Below, piece after piece: positions 26,560 to 34,821 of a DNA stretch of 35,934 nucleotides. The notes below the pieces were generated by a model. It had not been told where the DNA came from and searched no databases. It saw only the letters and a program-made list of their open reading frames with translations. Where the stretch lies: contig JAIPDR010000010.1 in the NCBI GenBank assembly GCA_021737615.1, forward strand, positions 1-35,934, written 5' to 3'. How positions within the stretch are numbered: position 1 is the stretch's first letter; the number at the start of each line of letters is the position of its first letter. Source of the DNA: Desulfohalobiaceae bacterium. Its GTDB lineage: Bacteria > Desulfobacterota > Desulfovibrionia > Desulfovibrionales > Desulfothermaceae. A program made the translations under genes and the position numbers.

Positions 26560-26985
26560 ATGGAAGACAAAAGAAACCTGCATCTCAAGGTCCAGGAGCA
26601 CATCGATTGTTTCGGAGACAGTGATTATCTTCAGGAAATGTCGGAAATTCCCAGAGATCAGGATACATCGCAAGCAGCCCTGAAATGGCTGGCGCTGGCC
26701 GCTTTGCACGGCATCAATGCCAATGCCGAAAAGATCAGCTTGAAAAAAGACAACAGCGGGGCTTATACGGTCCAGGCAGAATATCGCAAGTCCAGCCTGC
26801 CGTCGCCGGAAACAAGGGTCGGTAAAGAGATCATGGACACCATAAGAAACATTACCCACATCGAAGAAGCCAAAGGGAAGATGCCTCTTTCGCTCGGCAT
26901 CCGAGACAGCAGCGTCCAGTTGAATATCAAGATAAAAAGCAAGGATGACGGGGAGAAATTGACGATCGAGTTTCCAAAAACCTGA
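26560..26985 (+). CDS. Conserved-looking hypothetical protein
   Basis: The 141-aa protein is not recognised. It has an N-terminal helical half (LHLKVQEHIDCFGDSDYLQEM, then ALKWLALAALHGIN) and a beta-rich C-terminal half (AYTVQAEYRKSSLPSP and QLNIKIKSKDDGEKLTIEF). No signal, membrane segment or metal site is seen. AAAAGGAG 7 nt before the ATG at 26560 sets the start. It follows the kinase gene by 173 bp. Confidence 0.7.
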   Translation: MEDKRNLHLKVQEHIDCFGDSDYLQEMSEIPRDQDTSQAALKWLALAALHGINANAEKISLKKDNSGAYTVQAEYRKSSLPSPETRVGKEIMDTIRNITHIEEAKGKMPLSLGIRDSSVQLNIKIKSKDDGEKLTIEFPKT

Positions 26986-27140
26986 AGGGTTCGTAACTCC
27001 TCAATTTATCCTGGCAGAGAGATCCTCCGTTCACAGACTCACTCAGAGCCTGTCCTGAGTCTTCGAAGGAATGACACGTCATACCCAGCAGTCTTTATTT
27101 GTCATTCTGAACGAGTCTTCGAATTAAGAATCTCTCTTCA

Positions 27141-27167
27141 GTCAGCCCTGCCTCTGGCAGGACTGAC
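27141..27167. repeat. Hairpin in the 26986-27404 intergenic region
   Basis: GTCAGCCCTGCC (27141-27152) pairs with GGCAGGACTGAC (27156-27167) with one mismatch around TCT. No U-tract follows. Nearby 27035-27061 has a second small inverted repeat (ACTCAG and CTGAGT). No gene is seen in this 419-bp stretch. Confidence 0.45.
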
Positions 27168-27248
27168 ATATAATTACTTAATATATATAAGAATATGGAG
27201 CCAGGCTGTTATTCTATTGGCTCGAAGTCCACAACTGCCAGTTTGATC

Positions 27249-27371
27249 AAAATGAAACTTCAATTTGAGTCACTGGCACTCTCTTTTCGAACCGGGCACC
27301 AGGGTTCTCTTGCGCGACCTCGCTGAGAGGTTCTCAGGTTTTTCTTAGGCTCGCGAAATGGGGGAAACCGG
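27249..27371 (+). repeat. Dispersed repeat R, copy at 27.3 kb
   Basis: Bases 27300-27371 are about 93% identical to the reverse complement of 14397-14466, and the left part 27249-27330 resembles 14209-14255 in direct orientation. The element is non-coding and abuts the 3' end of the 74-aa gene. Confidence 0.65.
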
Positions 27372-27404
27372 ACCGGAACATCCCCGGACCCGGTTCTCTT
27401 GGGT

Positions 27405-27629
27405 TTATTTCCATTCACCAGGCTCTTCGCTCAGAGCCAGGTCCATGTCCTTGCTGATCAAAATGGCGGCTTTTCGGCCGTCGTCTTCCAGAGCGACATT
27501 TTTTTCCGGATCCAGCCCTATGTCCAGGGCTACATTCTGCCAATGCTGCACATTCTCATCAATTAGCTGCTGAAGTTTTTCCCTGTTTCTTTCCACTTTC
27601 ATGAAATGCGTGACCTGCACCCAACTCAT
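27405..27629 (-). CDS. Small hypothetical protein
   Basis: The 74-aa acidic protein is not recognised. It appears to be an alpha-helical single domain (VERNREKLQQLIDENVQHWQNVALDIGLDPEKN) ending in ISKDMDLALSEEPGEWK. GGAGGT 7 nt before the ATG supports translation. It lies downstream of the aldehyde oxidoreductase genes on the same strand, 158 bp after them, with nothing notable between. Confidence 0.62.
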   Translation of the reverse strand: MSWVQVTHFMKVERNREKLQQLIDENVQHWQNVALDIGLDPEKNVALEDDGRKAAILISKDMDLALSEEPGEWK

Positions 27630-27787
27630 CGTTGACCTCCTGGATGCCGTTAGTTGGCGCGGACCGGGCTTTCGAATCTACCGGCAATAAAAATAACAAT
27701 CAACTCCTTTGCCTCTGGCCGGGGCGTCAATTCCCTGATCCGGTTTCCGCCCTGCGGGCAAAAAAAATTTCGCAGGCTCAATCCGGT

Positions 27788-28765
27788 TCAGGAGACCGCC
27801 TTACCCAGTTCTTCCCGCATGATTCCCTTGAACAGGGGCAATTTGTAAGCGTTCTGGTTCAGGGCCCGGGCTCCGGAAACCACTGCCTCGGCGGCCCTGT
27901 CGATGACGGTCTGATTCAGAATCTTGCCGGTGATCTCCTTTTCAACCTCCTGCGACCGCCAGGGAATCGGCGCCGCCCCGGAAAGGTAGACCCCGGCCGA
28001 TCGCACTCGCGACCCGTCCAGATCCAGGACCAGAGCGGTACCGGCCAGGGCAAAATCCCAGGCCCGCCTGGCTCTAACCTTGCGATAGCTGCTGTAGACG
28101 GTTTTGGCCAGCCCCGGCAATTCAACAGCAGTAATGACCTCGTCCCGGGCCAGATAGGTCTCTCTGGTGGGATCATCCGACGGCGGGACATGAAGACGGC
28201 TCACCTCAAGCGTCCTCTGTCCGGCGGAGCCGACAATCAGGACCCTGGCTCCGAAGGCAGCCAGGACAGGCGCTAGATCCGAGGGATGGACGATAAGGCA
28301 GTTCACCCCCCCGAAGATGCAATGGAAGATGTCCTCACCTCCCATGGCATAGCAGCGATTCCCGCCCTTGCGGCGGCAGGGGAAATCCCCGCGGTAATAC
28401 CAGCAGCGGGGTTTCTGGCAGAGATTACCACCGATGGTCCCCTGGTTTCTGAGCTGGGGGCTGGCCACCTCGGATGCCGCCTGGGCCAGTCCGGGGTAAT
28501 CCGATTTGATCACCGGGTTCTCGGCGATCTCCGTGATCGTGGTCATAGCCCCGATGCGCAGGCCGCCTTCCTTTGTCTTTTCAATCCCTTGAAACTCCCC
28601 TTCCAGACCGGACAAACTGACTACCTTGTCCGCCTGAAAGACCTCGTCGCGCAGGCAGCCCAGGAGGTCACTCCCCCCGGCCATGACAAAAGCCCCCTGG
28701 CTTTCGAGGCAGGAAACGGCCTGGTCCAGGCTGTTTGGTCGGATATAACTGAACTCGGGCATCAT
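27788..28765 (-). CDS. Aldehyde oxidoreductase FAD-binding subunit with Fe-S insert (PaoB/YagS-like)
   Basis: The 325-aa subunit carries FAD in the xanthine-oxidase family (FVMAGGSDLL near residue 30; QGTIGGNLC near 110) and relays electrons from the 2Fe-2S subunit. It also has Cys116, Cys121, Cys130 and Cys138 in CQKPRCWYYRGDFPCRRKGG and beyond, the insert that binds an extra [4Fe-4S] cluster in PaoB and 4-hydroxybenzoyl-CoA reductase beta subunits. AAGGAG lies 8 nt before the ATG. It is the last gene of the three-gene unit, 49 bp after the molybdenum subunit. Confidence 0.92.
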   Translation of the reverse strand: MMPEFSYIRPNSLDQAVSCLESQGAFVMAGGSDLLGCLRDEVFQADKVVSLSGLEGEFQGIEKTKEGGLRIGAMTTITEIAENPVIKSDYPGLAQAASEVASPQLRNQGTIGGNLCQKPRCWYYRGDFPCRRKGGNRCYAMGGEDIFHCIFGGVNCLIVHPSDLAPVLAAFGARVLIVGSAGQRTLEVSRLHVPPSDDPTRETYLARDEVITAVELPGLAKTVYSSYRKVRARRAWDFALAGTALVLDLDGSRVRSAGVYLSGAAPIPWRSQEVEKEITGKILNQTVIDRAAEAVVSGARALNQNAYKLPLFKGIMREELGKAVS

Positions 28766-28814
28766 GGCTTCGCTCCTTGTTTAAAGAAGGATTCAGGCCT
28801 GAAATCTTTGAACT

Positions 28815-31136
28815 TCATTTCAGATGTATTTTATCGATCAAAAACACCGGATTAATCGGGGTTTCAGTCACCCTTACCCCCACTGCATTGTACACCGCAT
28901 TGGCGATGGCCGCGGCCGTGGGAACGGTTACCGGCTCGCCCAGTCCCTTGGCCCCGGTAATGTTGGCCCCCTGATCCGGGAGATCTACAGCCACCGAAAT
29001 GATCTCCGAGGGGCAGTCGAGCATGGTCGGGAGCTTGTAGTCGTGCCAGTTCCGGTTGCAGAGCTTGCCCGTTCCCCCGGAGTCCAGGACCCTGAACTCG
29101 GTCATGCCCAGACCCACCCCCATGGTCACCCCTCCGATGACCTGACTGTCGAAGGTCAGCCGGTCCATGACCCGGCCGCTTTCATGGGCCGCCACGAAAC
29201 GAAGGACACTGACCTCACCTGTCCAAGTATCCACCTCCACTTCGCAAAACTGGGCTCCAAACGGAGTGACGGCCTTGTTTTCCGGGTTGGGCGGCTTGTG
29301 GCCTATACCGACGATGACCCGCTGCTCCTTCAATCCCGCCAGATCAACGACCTTTATCCGTTTTTCCGGGGAGCCCTGAACCAGGATCGAATCGCCTTTC
29401 AAGACAAGCCTGTCCAGGGGTTGCTTCAGCGCCTCGGCAGCCATGGACAAGAGCTGCCGTTTGAGATGAAGGGCCGCCTCCCGGACGGCCGGGCCTTCGG
29501 TGGGTACGGTCTTGCTGCCGCCGCTGGCCGAAGCGTACTGGGTCGTCCCGGTGTCGGCGTGCTCAATCTGCACGGCATCCGGCTCCACCTGCAACTCCTC
29601 GGCAACGATAAGGGCCATGATCGTCTTGGTCCCGGTCCCGATATCACTGGCCCCCATGTTCAAGTTGACGCTTCCGTCCTCAAAGAGCTTGACCAGGACG
29701 GTCGAAGGCGGCCGGCCTCCGCCGATGAACCAGTTGCCGGCCGCCAGGCCGACTCCCTGCCGAACGCGGCTCTGCTTGTCCTGCTGCGCGGTCCGCTGCC
29801 TGGCCTCTTTCCAGCCAAAGACCTCGGCTCCCCTGGACAGACACTCCTTCAACCCGTTCGTGGTGTAGGCAGGGTTGCCTTCACGGCCCTGCGAGCTCGA
29901 GGCGAAGTTCTTCAAGCGCAGCTCGATGGGATCCAGGTCCAGCTTTTCGGCCAGGGCGTCCATGGCCTGCTCCACCGCCCAGGAGCCCTGGGGGTATCCC
30001 GGTGCGCGAAAAGGGCGGGCCGGGCCGGCGTTAATAAAGACATCCGTCAGTGAGGTCCGGCAATTGGGGCAGAGATACATATCCTTGGCCAGCCAGTCCA
30101 GAAGGGAGGTACCGCCTGCGGGATAGGCCCCGCTGGCCCCCAGGCCGGTGAATTCGATGGCGGTCAAGCGGCCCTCCCGGGTGGCACCGATCTTGAGAGT
30201 CATGGTAGAGGCCGGCCGGTTGCCCATGGCCAGGAAAGTCTGCTCTCTGCTGTGAAACAGCTTGACCGGCCTGGCTGTCTTGCGGGCCAGGATGGAGGCG
30301 ATGATCGAGTATTTGCTGGTCTCCAGCTTGGAGCCGAAGCCCCCGCCCAGATAATGACCGATGACCCGGACCCGGGATTTGGGCATGTTCAGGACCTTGG
30401 CCACTGTGTCCTGAACCGCATAGACCCCCTGGGTCGACTCCCAGATGCTCAGCCGCTCCCCGTCCCAGGAGGCGACGCAGCCATGGAGCTCGATCGGGGT
30501 GTGCAGCAGGGCCCTGGTCCGGTAGGACTCCTCTATAACAACATCGGCCCGGGAAAAGCCCTGATCCACATCCCCGCGTTGATACTCCTGAACCGGAGAG
30601 ACCAGGTTGCCCTCCGGATGGACCTTGACCGCCTCTTTGTCCTGAGCCTGGCGCTCATCAGAAACAGAGGGCAGAACCTCGTACTCGACCTCGATTCGTC
30701 TCAGGACGTCAACTGCCTCGTCCGGGGAGGAAGCGGCCGCTGCGGCCACGATTTCCCCTTCATAGCGGCTGTGGGAAACGAAGAGGGGACCTTCAAAGTT
30801 GTCGGCATAGGGCCATTTTATACCGGCTTCCGGACTGTTCCCGGTCAATAAGGCCTTGCAGCCCGGTACCTTTTTGGCCCTGCCGGCGTCGATCCGCTTG
30901 ACCCTGGCGTTGGCGTGAGGACAGTGCAGGACAGCCGCATAGAGCATGCCGGGCAGAACGACATCCGACGGGTAGACCGCGCTGCCGCTGACCCGTTCAT
31001 ATCCGTCCACTCTGGGGCGCCGGCTGCCGATGACTTCTGTCTCTGGCCACGGTTCACAGGCCAGGCCTTCCCCTGCAGGACCGGGACAGGCCTGCTCCTT
31101 CTGGAGAAGATCGGTTTCCGTATAGATATTGCTCAT
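28815..31136 (-). CDS. Aldehyde oxidoreductase molybdenum-cofactor subunit (PaoC/YagR-like)
   Basis: The 773-aa catalytic subunit belongs to the xanthine oxidase family. It has YLGGGFGSK (about residue 265), the cofactor-binding FRAPGYPQG (about 378) and the catalytic Glu734 in GLGEP. It lacks fused 2Fe-2S and FAD domains, which are separate genes on either side, the organisation of E. coli PaoABC. It differs from the single-chain aldehyde oxidoreductase of Desulfovibrio gigas (about 907 aa). The substrate is probably an aldehyde, but aromatic or purine substrates are possible. GAGGGA precedes the ATG. It lies 100 bp after the 2Fe-2S gene. Confidence 0.93.
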   Translation of the reverse strand: MSNIYTETDLLQKEQACPGPAGEGLACEPWPETEVIGSRRPRVDGYERVSGSAVYPSDVVLPGMLYAAVLHCPHANARVKRIDAGRAKKVPGCKALLTGNSPEAGIKWPYADNFEGPLFVSHSRYEGEIVAAAAASSPDEAVDVLRRIEVEYEVLPSVSDERQAQDKEAVKVHPEGNLVSPVQEYQRGDVDQGFSRADVVIEESYRTRALLHTPIELHGCVASWDGERLSIWESTQGVYAVQDTVAKVLNMPKSRVRVIGHYLGGGFGSKLETSKYSIIASILARKTARPVKLFHSREQTFLAMGNRPASTMTLKIGATREGRLTAIEFTGLGASGAYPAGGTSLLDWLAKDMYLCPNCRTSLTDVFINAGPARPFRAPGYPQGSWAVEQAMDALAEKLDLDPIELRLKNFASSSQGREGNPAYTTNGLKECLSRGAEVFGWKEARQRTAQQDKQSRVRQGVGLAAGNWFIGGGRPPSTVLVKLFEDGSVNLNMGASDIGTGTKTIMALIVAEELQVEPDAVQIEHADTGTTQYASASGGSKTVPTEGPAVREAALHLKRQLLSMAAEALKQPLDRLVLKGDSILVQGSPEKRIKVVDLAGLKEQRVIVGIGHKPPNPENKAVTPFGAQFCEVEVDTWTGEVSVLRFVAAHESGRVMDRLTFDSQVIGGVTMGVGLGMTEFRVLDSGGTGKLCNRNWHDYKLPTMLDCPSEIISVAVDLPDQGANITGAKGLGEPVTVPTAAAIANAVYNAVGVRVTETPINPVFLIDKIHLK

Positions 31137-31235
31137 AATTTCCCTCAGAAAATGGTTTGGGATAGCATTTTGCTATGTATTTTCTTTTCTTATCGGCAGC
31201 AATAATATCTTCAATTTTCAATGGAAAAGGCCGGG

Positions 31236-31868
31236 TCATCTCCCGGATCTCGTCTGGGCCGCCTTTTTGACGGCCTTCTCAATATGAACATAGGCTCCGC
31301 AGCGGCAGAGATTCCCGCTCATGCTCAGGCGAAGGGTCTCAGCGTCAGGATCTTCGACTTTCCTGAGCAGGCCTTCGGCCGCCACAACCTGCCCCGGAGT
31401 GCAGTAGCCGCACTGGAAAGCGTCCTCATCGAGAAAGGCCTGCTGGACCGGTCCCAGGTCTTCGCCATCCATCAATCCTTCCACCGTCTCTATCTGCATT
31501 CCCTGGGCCTCCACGGCCAGGGTCAGGCAGGCGTAACGGGGGATGGAATTAATGAGTACGGTGCAGGCCCCGCACTCTCCCCGGCCGCAGCCCTGCTTGG
31601 ATCCGGTCAGGCCAAGCTTGTCGCGAAGGACGAAGAGCAGGCTCCAGCGGGCTTCCACCAGGAGATGGTGTTTGTTCTGATTGACGATCAGATCAATGGG
31701 TATCTTCTTTCCGGCCGGGACCTCCCGCCCGGACTTGATTGTATTCGAAGCCCGGGCCAGGTGTTGTTCGAGACAGACAGACATGGTTCCGACTCCCATG
31801 GTTTTCAGAAAAACCCTGCGGTTGATCCTGCTTCTATTTTGTTCCTGATCTTGATTTTTCAAAGGCAT
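31236..31868 (-). CDS. Aldehyde oxidoreductase 2Fe-2S subunit with Tat signal (PaoA/YagT-like)
   Basis: The 210-aa subunit starts with a twin-arginine signal (NRRVFLK near residue 18, then a short hydrophobic stretch), so the complex is probably exported folded to the periplasm. It holds two 2Fe-2S clusters: the plant-type site CGRGECGAC and the second site QCGYCTPG with CRCG. GGGAGG lies 9 nt before the ATG at 31868; an ATG at 31874 would be only 3 nt away. It is the first gene of the unit. A chaperone (PaoD/XdhC) gene is not in the window. Confidence 0.92.
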   Translation of the reverse strand: MPLKNQDQEQNRSRINRRVFLKTMGVGTMSVCLEQHLARASNTIKSGREVPAGKKIPIDLIVNQNKHHLLVEARWSLLFVLRDKLGLTGSKQGCGRGECGACTVLINSIPRYACLTLAVEAQGMQIETVEGLMDGEDLGPVQQAFLDEDAFQCGYCTPGQVVAAEGLLRKVEDPDAETLRLSMSGNLCRCGAYVHIEKAVKKAAQTRSGR

Positions 31869-31928
31869 GGCCATCGCCCTCCCTTCTTGTTTTTCCCGGC
31901 AATCGGAAACCGATGTCCTGAAAGTGGA

Positions 31929-32942
31929 TCAGGCCAGTCCCACCCCGGCCGGGGTCTCCCGGCACTGCAGGCAGCGGCCGGCTTTCAAGCCGACAACATC
32001 GGCCGTGCCCATGGTCCGGTCAATCAATTTCCGCCCGCAGCCGTGACAATAAGTGTTCCTGAACTCGACTCCCGGCAGATTGCCGCAGTACACATAGCGC
32101 AGGCCTGCCTCAAGGCCTATGTCCCTGGCCCTGAACAGGGTTTTGGCCGGGGTCGGAGGCCGGTCGGTCCTGCGATAAGCGGGGTGGAAGGCCGAGATAT
32201 GCCAGGGTATCTCCGCCCCCAGGGAGGCAATGAACCCGGCTATATCCCTGAGTTCTCCCGGATCGTCGTTTTGGCCCGGTATGATCAGGGTGGTCACTTC
32301 CACCCAGACCCCGGCTTCCTTCAGGGACCGGATCGTTTTTAAAACCGGAGCTAGGCGGCCGGCGCACTCTTCGATGTAAAAACTGTTCCGGAAAGACTTG
32401 AGATCCACATTGGCCGCATCGATGCATTGCACTGCTGCCTGCACTGCCTTCGGGGTCATGAAGCCGTTGGTTACAAAGACCTGTTTCAAATCGAATTCTT
32501 TTCCCAGTCTGCAAATGTCCAAAGCGTACTCCATGAAAATCGTGGGCTCGGTGTAGGTGGCGGCGACACTGTAACACCCGGTCTCCCTGGCCTCGCGAAC
32601 GATATCTTCGGGTTTGACGTCGTTGACCCGAATATTATCCCTGTTTTTGGGGGCATGGGCGATGTCCGCGTTCTGGCAGAAAAGGCAATGGAAATTGCAG
32701 CCCACCGTGCCGTAAGAGTAGCTAAGGCTCCCGGGATAAAAATGATACAGCGGTTTCTTTTCGATGGGATCGATGTGCTGGGCAACCGGTCGACCGTAGA
32801 CCAGGCTCCAGAGGCTGCCGTTCCTGTTTTCCCTGACTCCGCAGCGCCCGCGTTCGCCAGGCGCGATGTGACAGGTGTGGGCACAGAGAAAGCAACGAAC
32901 CGAGTCATCCGTGTGCTTGAAGTAAAAAGAGGCCTCGCGCAT
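31929..32942 (-). CDS. amrS: AmrS-type radical SAM protein (AmmeMemoRadiSam family)
   Basis: The 337-aa protein has the radical SAM cluster motif CNFHCLFCQ (C-x3-C-x2-C, about residues 82-90). The N-terminal CFLCAHTCHIAPGERGRCG and the EKKPLYHFYPG stretch before the cluster are hallmarks of the AmmeMemoRadiSam radical enzyme, once called a pyruvate-formate-lyase-activating homologue. The C-terminal CHGCG and CLQC may form a zinc knuckle. The partner Memo and AMMECR1 genes are not in the window. GGGAGG precedes the ATG by 7 nt. It lies 54 bp upstream of the aldehyde oxidoreductase genes on the same strand and may be co-transcribed; a functional link is unproven. Confidence 0.9.
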   Translation of the reverse strand: MREASFYFKHTDDSVRCFLCAHTCHIAPGERGRCGVRENRNGSLWSLVYGRPVAQHIDPIEKKPLYHFYPGSLSYSYGTVGCNFHCLFCQNADIAHAPKNRDNIRVNDVKPEDIVREARETGCYSVAATYTEPTIFMEYALDICRLGKEFDLKQVFVTNGFMTPKAVQAAVQCIDAANVDLKSFRNSFYIEECAGRLAPVLKTIRSLKEAGVWVEVTTLIIPGQNDDPGELRDIAGFIASLGAEIPWHISAFHPAYRRTDRPPTPAKTLFRARDIGLEAGLRYVYCGNLPGVEFRNTYCHGCGRKLIDRTMGTADVVGLKAGRCLQCRETPAGVGLA

Positions 32943-32963
32943 TGTGGTCCTCCCTTTTGAATT

Positions 32964-32995
32964 CTACTGATCCAGGTCGGCAAGCTGATCAGTAG
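32964..32995 (-). promoter_or_regulatory. Leader hairpin upstream of amrS
   Basis: CTACTGATC and GATCAGTAG (9-bp perfect arms) enclose 14 nt. It ends just before the ribosome site of amrS on the minus strand. The ACTGATC core recurs in the inverted repeat before the stress-protein gene. No gene lies in 32943-33392. Confidence 0.5.
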
Positions 32996-33069
32996 ATGTC
33001 AAATTATGTTGTCTGTCATCAGTATACTGGACAGGGAGACAAGAACAAGGTGAGAAATCGGGGATTTCG

Positions 33070-33167
33070 TACCAGAAGCTGCCTCTTTGCTGTTTGCATC
33101 CGCCCCCCCCAACCCTGCTTTCAAAGGACCTGGGCCCGAGGTCTCATCTGCTGGCCGGCTTCTGGTA
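33070..33167. repeat. Terminal-inverted-repeat element T, copy 2
   Basis: TACCAGAAGC (33070-33079) and GCTTCTGGTA (33158-33167) are perfect inverse arms of an element of 98 bp, nearly the length of copy 1 at 22447-22546. The insides are unrelated apart from length. Confidence 0.55.
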
Positions 33168-33220
33168 TGAATTATTTTAGGAAAATACACTTTTTCAAAA
33201 GGTTATAATGCAGACTTGCC

Positions 33221-33250
33221 TTGACTTGTCAGGTCATTCCTGTTTATAAT
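33221..33250 (+). promoter_or_regulatory. Sigma-70-type promoter of the universal stress gene
   Basis: TTGACT (33221-33226) and TATAAT (33245-33250) are separated by 18 nt. A T-rich stretch follows. The leader would be about 135 nt. Confidence 0.65.
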
Positions 33251-33264
33251 TTTTTTAAATATAA

Positions 33265-33347
33265 ACTGATCCACTTGTGAGGTTTTCCGACCAAGACCCT
33301 GCCTCTATCAAAACAGCTCCTTTTGTAAAGCGGCACTGTGGATCAGT
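33265..33347 (+). promoter_or_regulatory. Long inverted repeat in the leader of the universal stress gene
   Basis: ACTGATCCAC (33265-33274) and GTGGATCAGT (33338-33347) are perfect inverse copies 63 nt apart within the predicted leader; a further GGATCAG follows at 33351. They may form the base of a structured leader or paired operator sites. Confidence 0.5.
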
Positions 33348-33392
33348 GGGGGATCAGTATCTCAATATTTAACCGGATATAAGGAGGAGGCT

Positions 33393-33866
33393 ATGCCCCA
33401 CACCATTCTCTGGCCGACTGAACTGTCGTCAACCTCGCTCAAGGCCATTCCCCACATCAATTCCCTGGCCGAGAAGTACGGCTCCAGGGTGATCGCCCTC
33501 TATGTCGCCCCGGATATCTGCTCCATGTTTCCCGCCTATGGGAGCTATCCCAGTCCTGAACTGGTGGAAAAATTTCAGGACTGGGCCTTGGAGAAGTCCA
33601 AGAAAGACCTCGGATCGATCTGTTCACAGCAGCTCAAGGGCTGTCCCAACGTGGACGTCCGCATTGTACGAGGCGATGCGGTGGACCAGATCCTGAAAAT
33701 GGCCGCTGAAGAAGACACGGATATGATCGTGATGACCACCCGCGGACAGAGTTTTGATGAAACCGGGAGAAAGGACAGCGGATTCGGAAGCGTGGCCAGG
33801 AAGGTGGCGGAACAGTCCCCTGTCCCGGTGCATCTTATCAATCCGACTCAGGAAGAGGAGTCTTGA
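33393..33866 (+). CDS. Universal stress protein (UspA family)
   Basis: The 157-aa protein has the UspA fold: the starting strand HTILWPTELSSTSLKAIPHI, a central VDVRIVRGDAVDQILKMAAEEDTDMIVMTTRG and a C-terminal SVARKVAEQSPVPVHLI. The nucleotide-binding G-x2-G-x9-G-S/T pattern is only partly kept (GQSFDETGRKDSGFGS), so ATP binding is uncertain. AAGGAGG precedes the ATG. It is a single-gene unit with its own promoter and a hairpin after its stop. Confidence 0.92.
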   Translation: MPHTILWPTELSSTSLKAIPHINSLAEKYGSRVIALYVAPDICSMFPAYGSYPSPELVEKFQDWALEKSKKDLGSICSQQLKGCPNVDVRIVRGDAVDQILKMAAEEDTDMIVMTTRGQSFDETGRKDSGFGSVARKVAEQSPVPVHLINPTQEEES

Positions 33867-33907
33867 TTGAAACCCTGACAAGCAGTATTTTTATTTGACT
33901 TTTCCAT

Positions 33908-33953
33908 ATCCGGATAGAGCCCCTCGATTTTCGTCGAGGGGCTCTATCCGGAT
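33908..33953. terminator. Perfect hairpin between convergent genes
   Basis: A 20-bp perfect stem (33908-33927 with 33934-33953) with loop TTTTCG lies between the stress gene and the oxidoreductase beta-subunit gene and touches the stop codon of the latter. A U-tract is weak on both sides. Confidence 0.7.
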
Positions 33954-34807
33954 CAGGCGAAACTCTCCATGATCTTGGCAACGGTCTGCATATCCCTCTT
34001 CTGATCCATGAGGGCTCCGTTGGCCAGGGCGGAAAAGCTTTCCTCCAGGGGCTCTCTGCCCCCGTTTCTGTAAATGACCCCAGTGGGTATGGTCTCCCCC
34101 CACTCATGACTCTTGGCCATGGCCCCGGCCCAGTCCGTGGGGTCGTAATCATCACCCAGTGCCTGGCAGCGATCCTTGTACCACTTAAAGGTGTTCACAC
34201 GGTTAAAGGAGACGCACTGCTGGAGGATATCCACCAGGGCCAGGCCCGGAAACTCGATGGCCTCCTGGATCAAGCTCACCAGCTGCTCCTGCATTCCGGT
34301 GAAGCCTCTGGCCACAAACCCGGTTTTCATGGCCACGGCAATGGTCAGGGGATGGACCGGTTCCAGTTTCACTCCCCCGGGCTGGGTCTTGGTCCGGTGC
34401 CCCGGATCTGTAGTCGGACTGGCCTGACCTCTGGTCAAACCATAGATCTGATTGTCATGGACCAGGAGGGTCAGATTCACGTTCCGCCTAAGCGCAGACA
34501 GGAAATGGTTGCCCCCCTCGCCGTAAGTGCAGCCGTCCCCGCTCTGACAGATAACTTTCAAATCGGGATTGGCCAGTCTGGATCCTGTAGCCACCGACAG
34601 GCCCCGGCCATGGAGCCCGTTGAACAGATGGCAGTTCATGTAATGCGGGGATTTGGCCGCCTGCCCGATCCCGGACACAAAGAGCACCTCGTGCGGAGCG
34701 ATGTCCTTGCCGGCCAGAGCCTCCTTGATACACTTCAGTATTGCAAAATTGCCGCAGCCTGGACACCAGGCCGTCTCATAGCGACCGAAATCTTCATTTG
34801 ATACCAT
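33953..34807 (-). CDS. korB: 2-oxoacid:ferredoxin oxidoreductase beta subunit
   Basis: The 284-aa subunit binds thiamine pyrophosphate and a [4Fe-4S] cluster: WCPGCG near residue 15, MNCHLFNGLHGRG, the GDG motif in CQSGDGCTYGEGGNH, NQIYGLTRGQ, and the later Cys in LQQCVSFN. It pairs with the alpha subunit encoded 14 bp upstream. The ATG at 34807 follows GAGG by 5 nt; an upstream GTG is less likely. The family includes 2-oxoglutarate and other 2-oxoacid oxidoreductases, so the substrate is not certain. Confidence 0.92.
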   Translation of the reverse strand: MVSNEDFGRYETAWCPGCGNFAILKCIKEALAGKDIAPHEVLFVSGIGQAAKSPHYMNCHLFNGLHGRGLSVATGSRLANPDLKVICQSGDGCTYGEGGNHFLSALRRNVNLTLLVHDNQIYGLTRGQASPTTDPGHRTKTQPGGVKLEPVHPLTIAVAMKTGFVARGFTGMQEQLVSLIQEAIEFPGLALVDILQQCVSFNRVNTFKWYKDRCQALGDDYDPTDWAGAMAKSHEWGETIPTGVIYRNGGREPLEESFSALANGALMDQKRDMQTVAKIMESFA

Positions 34808-34821
34808 AATCACCTCGCGTA

